NCBI GenBank assembly: GCA_905187655.1
Contig: CAJJIV010000052.1
Coordinates: 1-7,116, forward strand
Length of the DNA: 7,116 nt
Source: an uncultured Eubacteriales bacterium
GTDB taxonomy: Bacteria; Bacillota; Clostridia; Christensenellales; UBA1242
Direction of reading: 5' to 3'
Part shown: positions 1 through 5,630 of the stretch, piece by piece
Position numbering within the stretch: position 1 is the first letter of the stretch
Layout: every line of letters begins with the position of its first letter
Notes under the pieces: generated by a model
Database searches by the model: none
The model's input: only the letters and a program-made list of their open reading frames with translations
Told to the model about the DNA's origin: nothing
Translations under genes and position numbers: made by a program

Positions 1-128
1 CCTTCTATACAAAAGAACAAATAATCTTTAGAAATTTTTTTTGAATTGTGTTCTATGCCTTTAATTTCAATCTCTGAATCACCAAACAAACTATAATCTA
101 TTCCATTTAATAAGTCTTTAAGTTTCAT
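1..128 (-). CDS. murE: UDP-N-acetylmuramyl-tripeptide ligase MurE, N-terminal fragment
   Basis: Only the first 42 codons are in the window; the gene runs off the left edge. MurE is the cytoplasmic ATP-dependent ligase that adds the third amino acid (meso-diaminopimelate or L-lysine) to UDP-MurNAc-L-Ala-D-Glu. The fragment reads MKLKDLLNGIDYSLFG, followed by a segment ending GIEHNSKKISKDYLFFCIEG. This matches the usual Mur ligase N-terminus (MKLxxLL, then a G-I-x-x-[DN]-S-[RK]-x-[IV] block ending in a glycine). The position directly after an FtsI/SpoVD-type PBP is the normal dcw place for murE. The start is ATG with an AGGGG Shine-Dalgarno at 136-140, seven bases upstream; the gap to the PBP stop is 14 bases, so the two are probably co-transcribed. 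The ATP-binding and substrate-specificity regions lie outside, so Lys versus DAP use cannot be judged. MurF is a less likely alternative given the position. Confidence 0.85.
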   Translation of the reverse strand, partial: MKLKDLLNGIDYSLFGDSEIEIKGIEHNSKKISKDYLFFCIE

Positions 129-142
129 ATATGGTCCCCTTT

Positions 143-2029
143 TTAAAATTTTATCATAACCGATGAACCCACCGAAATTTTTTCTCCAGCTTTAACAGAT
201 TGATATGAAACAATATCTCCTTCTCCTTCGGTAACGTAATAAAGCCCAAGTCCAGCAAGTATACTTCCTGCTTCGGTTAGGGTTTTACCGATGCAGTCTG
301 GCATTTCAATTAGTTTATCTTCATCTATAACAGTTTCTGTATATTCACCTTTAAGTTTATAAATTTCTTTCAATATTTCACCTGCAACTGGAGTTGCTAC
401 AATATTTCCATAAATGCTAGTTCGCGGTTCATCTATAATCACCACTACCAAATATTTAGGATCTTCAACAGGAGAAAAGCAAACATAAGATCCAATATAG
501 TTACCAGTGGAAACAACCCCATTATCATACTTTTGTGCTGTCCCTGTTTTACCACCAACAGTATGACCTTCTACTTGAGAAGCCTTCCCACCGCCCCTTA
601 GAACAACTTGTGACATTATGTATCGCATATTGTCAACAATTTTTTCATCTACCACTTTATTAAGTCTTGTCGGTTCATTTGTATATACAACTGTACCATC
701 GTCAGCATATATTTTTTTCACAAAAAATGGTTGCATTAAATATCCATCGGTAATACATGCAGAAACACTAGATGCAAGTTGCAAAGCACTTATTGCAATA
801 GATTGACCAAACCCCATTCTTAAAAAATCGTTAAGCATTGCACTATCTTTATCAATAACTATGCCAGAACACTCGCCTGGATAATCAATTCCAAGAACTG
901 AATCAAAATGAAATAATTCAACATATTTATAAAAATTATCAATACCAATATCGCTGACTACCTGCATAAACACACAATTGCAACTATTAATAAACCCTGT
1001 TGTTAAAGTTTGTGGACCATGTCCTGTCTTTTTGTGACAATTAGTTCGCACCCCATCAACTATACGGTAGCCTGGACAATAATACCCATGATCTATTGAT
1101 GTAACTCCAAGGTCTAACGCAATTGCTGCCACAATTGTTTTAAAGGTTGAACCCGGTTCATAACTATCACATATTGTAAACGCTCTTGATAATTTATTTA
1201 AACTTTCTAAATCGTCTCGAGGTATATTATTTAAATCATAACTAGGCAACGTGCATACCGCCAATATTTCACCAGTATTTGGATCCATAACAAGTGAAGA
1301 TACAGATGTTGCCATGGTGTCTGATAATGCTTTTTTTAAAATTGTTTCAAGCTTTGCTTGAATCATAAAATCAATTGTTAATTCTAAATTTAAGCCACTA
1401 ATACTTGGTATATAATAACTTTTAGAATTTTCTAACTCACTCCCTTTGGCATCTCCATCAACCAAACTAATGCCTTTAACACCTTTTAAATAGGTGTCAT
1501 AGTATGATTCAAGACCTGTTAAACCTATTCCATCGCTACTAGTAAATCCTACAATTTGTGATAGCAAGGAATCATAATTGTAGTTTCTATTAAAACTTTC
1601 TGATGCAACAAATGAGTTGATATTTAAATTTAATAATTCTTCTACCTGCGCTTTGGTTGCACCATTTACTAACAACACTTCAGAAATAGTATAATCACTT
1701 ATTTTGTTTTTTACTTGCTCTTTGTCTAAATTTAAAACATTTGCATATATTTCCGCTTCGTGGTCAACATCTTCCACTAAAGTATGCCTAACATATATGT
1801 CATATACACTATAAGAAGAAACAAGGAACAAACCATTTCTATCGGTAATTGCCCCACGTTTTGCTTGCGTTGGAATATCTCTTAGCCACTGATCCAAAGC
1901 TTTGCTTTGTAAAAATTTTGAGTTGTGAACTTGCACTACATACAATCTTCCTATAATAACAAAAAAGCCAAGTAAAAATACTATTGATAATGCAATAATT
2001 CGCTTTTTTAAATTAACACTAGAGTACAT
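143..2029 (-). CDS. Class B penicillin-binding protein, FtsI/PBP2B/SpoVD type, with one PASTA domain
   Basis: This is a membrane-anchored D,D-transpeptidase of 628 residues that would cross-link septal (or spore cortex) peptidoglycan outside the membrane. Residues 1-9 are a short basic cytoplasmic tail and about 10-31 a single transmembrane anchor. The PBP dimerisation domain begins with the conserved R58-G59-x-I-x-D-R-N-G motif. The transpeptidase domain carries all three active-site motifs: S294-T295-F296-K297 (nucleophile Ser294), S349-C350-N351, and K494-T495-G496. Residues about 572-628 form one C-terminal PASTA repeat, ending in the typical VSYQS...GEKISVGSSVMIKF pattern. A single PASTA domain resembles B. 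subtilis SpoVD, but the gene sits in the dcw slot where FtsI/PBP2B is also found. With no second PBP gene in view, I cannot tell the division role from the sporulation role, so I give no symbol. The start is ATG with AAAGGAG seven bases upstream. That ribosome site is buried in a perfect hairpin (see 2031-2069). Confidence 0.95.
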   Translation of the reverse strand: MYSSVNLKKRIIALSIVFLLGFFVIIGRLYVVQVHNSKFLQSKALDQWLRDIPTQAKRGAITDRNGLFLVSSYSVYDIYVRHTLVEDVDHEAEIYANVLNLDKEQVKNKISDYTISEVLLVNGATKAQVEELLNLNINSFVASESFNRNYNYDSLLSQIVGFTSSDGIGLTGLESYYDTYLKGVKGISLVDGDAKGSELENSKSYYIPSISGLNLELTIDFMIQAKLETILKKALSDTMATSVSSLVMDPNTGEILAVCTLPSYDLNNIPRDDLESLNKLSRAFTICDSYEPGSTFKTIVAAIALDLGVTSIDHGYYCPGYRIVDGVRTNCHKKTGHGPQTLTTGFINSCNCVFMQVVSDIGIDNFYKYVELFHFDSVLGIDYPGECSGIVIDKDSAMLNDFLRMGFGQSIAISALQLASSVSACITDGYLMQPFFVKKIYADDGTVVYTNEPTRLNKVVDEKIVDNMRYIMSQVVLRGGGKASQVEGHTVGGKTGTAQKYDNGVVSTGNYIGSYVCFSPVEDPKYLVVVIIDEPRTSIYGNIVATPVAGEILKEIYKLKGEYTETVIDEDKLIEMPDCIGKTLTEAGSILAGLGLYYVTEGEGDIVSYQSVKAGEKISVGSSVMIKF

Positions 2030-2030
2030 A

Positions 2031-2069
2031 AAAAAACTCCTTTAATAATGTTTATTAAAGGAGTTTTTT
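2031..2069 (-). terminator. Terminator-like 18-bp perfect hairpin between the ftsL-like gene and the PBP gene
   Basis: Bases 2031-2048 and 2052-2069 are exact reverse complements (18 bp) around a 3-base loop. In the transcribed (minus) direction the element reads A6, CTCCTTTAATAA, loop ACA, TTATTAAAGGAG, then T7 running into the ATG of the PBP gene. A stem with G/C near its base followed by a U-tract, starting 14 bases after the ftsL-like stop codon, is the form of an intrinsic terminator. Being symmetrical, it could act in both directions. The same 3' arm holds the PBP Shine-Dalgarno, so it may instead, or also, act as a translational lock. The structure is read directly from sequence; its function is inferred. 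Confidence 0.75.
2037..2043 (-). promoter_or_regulatory. PBP ribosome binding site sequestered in a hairpin
   Basis: In the minus direction this is AAAGGAG, followed by seven T residues and the PBP ATG at 2029, which is near-ideal Shine-Dalgarno strength and spacing. All seven bases are paired with CTCCTTT at 2057-2063 in the other arm of the hairpin. The site would be inaccessible whenever the hairpin is folded. No other ribosome binding site is available for this start. Confidence 0.8.
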
Positions 2070-2083
2070 AATTATGCTTTTAA

Positions 2084-2818
2084 TTAAAACAGATTAGAGA
2101 AAAATTCGCAAAGTTTATCAAACCAATTTGTTGTTTCTGTTATTTGTATATATTCTGGACGTTCTGAAAAATTAACAGGTGTAGTATTGCCAGTGCTTAT
2201 GTCAGTAAATCCAGCAGGAATTGAGTTATTAATGCTTTCTTCACTGGTTAAGTTAGTATATTGATTATCTAACACATTTACTTCTTTTGTTATTGTTTGA
2301 TATTCTAATTGCTTTAGGGATATTGAATTTTTAACTGCTCCAATTGCGCAAGCATTATATATACAGAACGCAATTAGTAAGCATGCGACAATTGAATACA
2401 TCGCAACAAAAATTTTACCCCTTGCATTAAGCTTAATTTTCTTAGTTTTAAAGGTTTGTTTTTGTTCCTCGGTAACAACTTTCTGCCTTTCTACATTAGG
2501 CATAAAAGTTTTCACAATCATATAATCGTCATCTGGTTTATTGCTGTTTAATTCATCTACATTATATTCTTTTTCTACCTCATAAGAAGGTGTGTCTATT
2601 TCTTGAGTTTCTTCAGATGTTTGAAGATTGGAATCGTAATTAGTTGTATAATCGCTAATAGTGGCATAATTATTGTTGTCAACATCAAATGATTGCTGAC
2701 CTTCTATTTGCTCATTGTTATAATTTGGGTTAGCAAAATATGAAACATTAGGGTTTGATGATGAAAATCCACCATATCTGTCTTGCTCTGTTTCTATTCT
2801 TCTTTTTGTAGCGATCAT
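2084..2818 (-). CDS. FtsL-like division protein with long N-terminal cytoplasmic tail
   Basis: This 244-residue predicted single-pass membrane protein sits in the usual ftsL slot between rsmH and the septal PBP. FtsL is a divisome scaffold that pairs with DivIC/FtsB through an extracellular coiled coil and activates the septal synthase. Residues 1-115 are polar, rich in Asn, Tyr, Asp, Glu and Ser, and look disordered; residues 116-134 are Lys-rich. Residues about 135-160 are a transmembrane helix (start GKIFVAMYSIVACLLIAF). Residues about 162-198 have heptad-like spacing (I176, V180, L183, Y187, L190), as expected for the FtsL/DivIC coiled coil. The tail ends in an amphipathic NWFDKLCEFFSNLF segment. 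FtsL primary sequence is poorly conserved, so the call rests on topology and synteny. At 244 residues it is about twice the length of B. subtilis FtsL, almost all from the N-terminal extension. The start ATG has AAGGAG seven bases upstream, overlapping the rsmH stop codon, which suggests translational coupling. Confidence 0.7.
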   Translation of the reverse strand: MIATKRRIETEQDRYGGFSSSNPNVSYFANPNYNNEQIEGQQSFDVDNNNYATISDYTTNYDSNLQTSEETQEIDTPSYEVEKEYNVDELNSNKPDDDYMIVKTFMPNVERQKVVTEEQKQTFKTKKIKLNARGKIFVAMYSIVACLLIAFCIYNACAIGAVKNSISLKQLEYQTITKEVNVLDNQYTNLTSEESINNSIPAGFTDISTGNTTPVNFSERPEYIQITETTNWFDKLCEFFSNLF

Positions 2819-2829
2819 AACTTTTCTCC

Positions 2830-3750
2830 TTAAAGCACTTCAAGAATTCTTAGTTTCGCACTTCTGGATCTAGTATTAATTTCTAATTCCGTTTCGCTTG
2901 CCGTAATAGGTTTTTTGTTTATTAATTTTCCTTTTGCCTTATGATTACAAACACAAACTGGCAGTTGCGGTGGGCAAATACAATTTGTTGAAAGCTCGCC
3001 AAAAGCTTGTTTAACTATTCTATCTTCCAAAGAATGAAATGAAATTATTGCAATTCTTCCACCTTTATTTACAACGGTTGGCAAACTAATAATTAAGTCA
3101 TATAAGCCTGTCAATTCATCATTAACTTCTATCCTTATTGCTTGAAATACCCGTTGTACACTGGACAAAGATTCCCTCTTGTTATATCTATTCACACATC
3201 TCTGCACCGCATCTTTAAGTTCATATGTAGTTTTCAAAGGTCTACTTTTTATAATTTCGTCAGCAATTTGACGGCTTAATCTTTCTTCTCCATAGTTATA
3301 TATAATGTTAGCAAGTTCTTCTTTAGAATATTCATTTACAATTTGCTCAGCAGTTAATGTGTCGTTTTGATTCATTCTCATATCTAATGGTGAATTTTGT
3401 TTATAACTAAATCCTCTCTCTATTGAGTCTAGTTGATGAGATGAAACCCCTAAATCTAGCAAAATGCCATCTACTTTAATTCTTTTGTTTATTAGATATT
3501 CTGTTATCGATTTGTAATTTTGATTTACGTAAGTAACTTGATCTTTGTATTTTTTAAGTCTAATTTGTGAATATGCAATAGCTTCACTATCTCGGTCAAA
3601 TGCAATTAATTTTATATTCTTTTTAGATACTAAGATTTTTTCGCTGTGCCCAGCCCCTCCAAGAGTTCCATCTACATAAATCGAGTTGTCTTTTAAATTT
3701 AATCCTGCTATCACTTCATTTAATAGTACTGGAATATGATATTCTGCCAC
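2830..3750 (-). CDS. rsmH: 16S rRNA (cytosine(1402)-N(4))-methyltransferase RsmH
   Basis: RsmH (MraW) is a SAM-dependent enzyme that N4-methylates C1402 of 16S rRNA in the decoding centre, and is nearly always encoded just after mraZ. The 306 residues match the usual family length. Visible features are HIPVLLNEV at 5-13, the SAM-binding YVDGTLGGAGHS at 25-36, the acidic loop DRDSEA at 52-57, DGILLDLGVSSHQLD at 94-108, and GFSYKQNSPLDMRM at 113-126. Further on are RVFQAIRIEVNDEL at 200-213, GGRIAIISFHSLEDRIVK at 230-247 and the C-terminal TRSRSAKLRILE at 293-304. The four-cysteine stretch C257, C259, C266, C268 is normal for the family. The start codon is GTG, five bases after the mraZ stop. 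The GGAG Shine-Dalgarno overlaps the last two sense codons of mraZ, so the two genes are likely coupled in translation. Confidence 0.97.
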   Translation of the reverse strand: MAEYHIPVLLNEVIAGLNLKDNSIYVDGTLGGAGHSEKILVSKKNIKLIAFDRDSEAIAYSQIRLKKYKDQVTYVNQNYKSITEYLINKRIKVDGILLDLGVSSHQLDSIERGFSYKQNSPLDMRMNQNDTLTAEQIVNEYSKEELANIIYNYGEERLSRQIADEIIKSRPLKTTYELKDAVQRCVNRYNKRESLSSVQRVFQAIRIEVNDELTGLYDLIISLPTVVNKGGRIAIISFHSLEDRIVKQAFGELSTNCICPPQLPVCVCNHKAKGKLINKKPITASETELEINTRSRSAKLRILEVL

Positions 3751-3755
3751 TGATA

Positions 3756-4187
3756 TTACACTCCATAATCTTTTAAATTAGATAATTCAGCATCATAATC
3801 CATATTAAGAGAGTAGTCTTCCCATACTTCTTTTGCCCAAATTTCCACTCTATTTCCTACTCCAATTAAAATAATATCTTTATTTATATTGGCAAATTCT
3901 TTTAAATTTTGTGGAAGCAAAGTTCTTCCTTGGTTATCAGTTTCTAATTCAAAAGCTGAAGACAATAACAATCTTAATGATTTTTGAGCAGTTTCATCAA
4001 ACATTGAAATGTTTTTGGACTTATCTACTACACCACTTTGTAGCTCTGTTGCAGAGAACAAGAACAAACAATGTTGGGTACCCTTTGTTAGAACTAATTC
4101 TTCACCTAAAATAGTTTTAAACTTTGTTGGTATCCTAAACCTGTTTTTTGCATCAAGTTGGTGATTATATGTGCCAATTAGCATCAT
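3756..4187 (-). CDS. mraZ: Transcriptional regulator MraZ
   Basis: MraZ is a small DNA-binding protein with a double AbrB/SpoVT-like fold that assembles into rings and binds tandem repeats ahead of the dcw cluster; E. coli MraZ represses its own operon. From the chosen ATG the protein has 143 residues, the same as B. subtilis MraZ. It begins MMLIGTYNHQLDAKNRFRIP, with the first D12-x3-R16 signature. The second, D84-x3-R88, lies in TDNQGRTLLP, one in each half as expected. GNRVEIWAKEVWEDY near residues 111-125 is typical of the C-terminal half. An upstream in-frame ATG at 4229 exists, but it overlaps the TATAAT promoter element and would add 14 non-family residues, so I reject it. The ATG at 4184 (142 residues) is an equally plausible family start; I chose 4187 because it is closer to the AGGAG at 4199-4203. 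Its probable operator is at 4248-4267, so autoregulation is likely. Confidence 0.95.
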   Translation of the reverse strand: MMLIGTYNHQLDAKNRFRIPTKFKTILGEELVLTKGTQHCLFLFSATELQSGVVDKSKNISMFDETAQKSLRLLLSSAFELETDNQGRTLLPQNLKEFANINKDIILIGVGNRVEIWAKEVWEDYSLNMDYDAELSNLKDYGV

Positions 4188-4198
4188 AAATAGATACA

Positions 4199-4203
4199 CT
4201 CCT
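4199..4203 (-). promoter_or_regulatory. mraZ ribosome binding site
   Basis: This reads AGGAG in the minus direction, 11 bases before the ATG at 4187 and 14 before the ATG at 4184. It is the only good Shine-Dalgarno upstream of the conserved MraZ N-terminus. It rules out the longer reading frame starting at 4229, which has its start codon inside the promoter. Confidence 0.75.
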
Positions 4204-4220
4204 ATGCTTGAATTAATTAC

Positions 4221-4249
4221 ATTATACACTAACTATTTTTAATTTCCAA
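4221..4249 (-). promoter_or_regulatory. Promoter of the mraZ-led dcw operon
   Basis: Read on the minus strand, a perfect -10 TATAAT lies at 4221-4226 and a -35 TTGGAA (4 of 6 matches to TTGACA) at 4244-4249, with a 17-base spacer. This is a housekeeping sigma-A type promoter. Transcription would start near 4213-4215, giving a leader of about 27 bases before the mraZ ATG. The first two bases of the -35 are also the last two of the proximal MraZ box, so a bound MraZ ring would contact or cover the RNA polymerase site. Confidence 0.8.
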
Positions 4250-4267
4250 CCACTTTTAACCACTTTT
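4248..4267 (-). promoter_or_regulatory. Tandem MraZ-binding boxes (2 x AAAAGTGGTT)
   Basis: Two identical 10-base direct repeats, AAAAGTGGTT on the minus strand, occupy 4258-4267 and 4248-4257. They contain the AAAGTG[T/G] core reported for Mollicutes MraZ boxes, at the 10-base periodicity common to MraZ operators, including the TGGG-type repeats of E. coli. They lie directly upstream of mraZ and touch its -35 element, which is where an autoregulatory operator is expected. A weak third copy, AAAATTTGCC at 4268-4277, is in exact 10-base phase with 6 of 10 matches, but it lacks the GTGG core and may be chance. Confidence 0.85.
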
Positions 4268-4301
4268 GGCAAATTTTTGATATTTTTTAATAATAATCCA
4301 C

Positions 4302-4333
4302 AAAAAAATATCGACAAATAATGTCGATATTTT
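4302..4333 (-). terminator. Intrinsic terminator after the clpX-engB-phosphoesterase operon
   Basis: A perfect 12-bp stem (4305-4316 with 4322-4333, arm TGTCGATATTTT) closes a 5-base loop. On the minus strand it is followed by an uninterrupted run of seven T residues including the stem end (4302-4308). It begins 14 bases after the phosphoesterase stop codon and ends well before the mraZ promoter. It therefore separates the clp operon from the dcw operon. On the plus strand the T-run is only four bases, so termination should favour the minus direction. Confidence 0.88.
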
Positions 4334-4347
4334 CATAAATATAGTTC

Positions 4348-5046
4348 TTATTCTATAACTATTGGTTCAAAGTTTGTTTTATCACAAGAAGATAAAAAAT
4401 ATTTAACACCATTAATTTCCACATTGAATTTTGAATATTTTGTTTTACCATGAAGATGTCCATATACCACTTTGCTTACGCCATAACTTTCTATTAAATT
4501 GGTAAATTCATTACAATTTAATGAACTATTAAATGGTGGATAGTGTAAAATACAAATAATTTCTTCGCCTTTTGTTTGCTGTTGTTTAGCTTTTGTTAGT
4601 GCCATCTCTAATCTTATTAGTTCCCTGTTATAAATCTTTTGGTCACTTTCAGAAAGTTTGCAACCTTCTTCTGGAACCATCCAACCGCGAGTACCACAAA
4701 AAATTTTATCATCAATTTTGATTGCATCATTTTGCAAGGCATACGTTCTTGGTGGCAAAATTTCTCTTACTCCTGAAATAGATTTCCACCAATAATCGTG
4801 ATTGCCTCGCACTATAATTTTTATACCATTTAAACTGGATATAAATTCAAAATCTTTTTGAGTATCCGCTATTTGCATTGCCCAACTAATGTCACCGGCA
4901 ATAATAACTACATCATTGTCGGTAACAGTTCTATTCCAATTGTTTTTTACCTTTTCTTCATAATCTTCCCATTTTTCGCCAAACACATTCATAGGTTTAT
5001 CGGTTTGAAAAGAAAGATGTAAATCTGACAGTGCGTAAACTCTCAT
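4348..5046 (-). CDS. Calcineurin-like metallophosphoesterase (COG1768-like), function unknown
   Basis: This is a 232-residue soluble protein of the calcineurin-like metallophosphoesterase superfamily. All five metal-binding blocks are visible: D8-x-H10 in SDLHLS, G51-D52 in AGDISWAM, G81-N82-H83-D84 in GNHDYWW, H168 in LHYPPF, and G196-H197-L198-H199 in VVYGHLHG. These normally hold a two-metal centre that hydrolyses phosphomonoesters or phosphodiesters. The GDISWAM, GNHDYWW and LHYPPF wording resembles the COG1768 predicted phosphohydrolases, whose substrate I do not know to be established. There is no signal peptide or membrane segment, so it should act in the cytoplasm. It starts 11 bases after engB, with a modest AAGG ribosome site touching the engB stop codon. 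It is the last gene before the terminator at 4302-4333, so it is likely co-expressed with clpX and engB. The catalytic residues appear intact; only the substrate is open. Confidence 0.9.
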   Translation of the reverse strand: MRVYALSDLHLSFQTDKPMNVFGEKWEDYEEKVKNNWNRTVTDNDVVIIAGDISWAMQIADTQKDFEFISSLNGIKIIVRGNHDYWWKSISGVREILPPRTYALQNDAIKIDDKIFCGTRGWMVPEEGCKLSESDQKIYNRELIRLEMALTKAKQQQTKGEEIICILHYPPFNSSLNCNEFTNLIESYGVSKVVYGHLHGKTKYSKFNVEINGVKYFLSSCDKTNFEPIVIE

Positions 5047-5057
5047 ATTTATTTACC

Positions 5058-5630
5058 TTAAATAAATTGTTCAATTCGTAATAACAACTCTTCTCCGCCA
5101 GTCCTGTTAAGCGAAGAAACCACATATATATTTGAAATCCCTTGTTTTGTATAAGTTGCAAGCATTTGCCTGTTTTTACCCTGTTCAGCCTTGCTTAATT
5201 TGTCTGCCTTTGTCGCAACAATAGTAAATGGAATGTTGTAATACACTAAGTAATTAATCATTTGTAAATCCTTGTCATTGGGTTTGTGCCTTATATCCAG
5301 CAAAAGCAAACAATTTACTAAGTTTTGTGAATTCTTAAAATAGTCGTCCATCATTTTTCCCCACGCCTCTGAATTCGCTTTGCCCGCCTCATTATACCCA
5401 TAGCCTGGCAAATCTACAAACAAAAACTGATCATTATTAACCGAAAAATAATTAATAAGTCTAGTTCTACCAGGAGAACTAGACGCTTTTGCTATTTTTG
5501 AATTGGTTAAATAATTAATTAATGAACTTTTCCCTACATTACTTCTTCCAACAATGGCAATTTCTTTTAAATTAAAACTATTGTCCGCTGTTGTTGAACT
5601 TTTAAGAAACTTTATAGTTTTTATCTTCAT
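5058..5630 (-). CDS. engB: Ribosome biogenesis GTP-binding protein EngB/YsxC
   Basis: EngB (YsxC, YihA) is an essential TRAFAC-class GTPase that helps late assembly of the 50S ribosomal subunit in the cytoplasm. The 190 residues match the family length. The nucleotide-binding motifs appear in order: G1 GRSNVGKSS at 28-36, the G2 Thr56 in SSPGRTR, G3 DLPG at 73-76 followed by YGYNEAGK, G4 TKAD at 140-143, and G5 SS at 172-173. The DLPGYGY wording is diagnostic of EngB rather than Era or EngA. The start ATG has GAGGG five bases upstream and gives the usual N-terminus, a short beta strand followed by the EIAIVGRSNVGKSSL block. The gene overlaps the end of clpX by 29 bases in another frame, and its ribosome site lies inside clpX, so the two should be translated from one message. 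Confidence 0.96.
   Translation of the reverse strand: MKIKTIKFLKSSTTADNSFNLKEIAIVGRSNVGKSSLINYLTNSKIAKASSSPGRTRLINYFSVNNDQFLFVDLPGYGYNEAGKANSEAWGKMMDDYFKNSQNLVNCLLLLDIRHKPNDKDLQMINYLVYYNIPFTIVATKADKLSKAEQGKNRQMLATYTKQGISNIYVVSSLNRTGGEELLLRIEQFI

Noticed and set aside
618..806. Plus-strand open frame of 62 codons inside the PBP gene
   Set aside because: It lies fully within the transpeptidase coding region on the opposite strand, has no recognisable family features and is best explained as a shadow frame.
2078..2089. 12-base palindrome TTTTAATTAAAA at the ftsL-like stop codon
   Set aside because: It is pure A/T with no loop, is expected often in such AT-rich DNA, and adds nothing beyond the adjacent hairpin.
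2071..2105. Possible extra promoter for the PBP gene (CATAAT near 2072-2077)
   Set aside because: The -10-like element is 5 of 6, but there is no acceptable -35 at 16-18 bases upstream; the match is not above background for AT-rich sequence.
3911..4114. Plus-strand open frame of 67 codons opposite mraZ
   Set aside because: It overlaps a clear mraZ coding region and shows no domain; a shadow frame.
4188..4229. Longer mraZ reading frame starting at the ATG at 4229
   Set aside because: That ATG overlaps the TATAAT of the promoter, has no ribosome site, and adds residues not found at the MraZ N-terminus.
4268..4277. Third MraZ box, AAAATTTGCC, in 10-base phase
   Set aside because: It matches only 6 of 10 positions and lacks the GTGG core, so it is mentioned only as a weak possibility and not annotated as a site.
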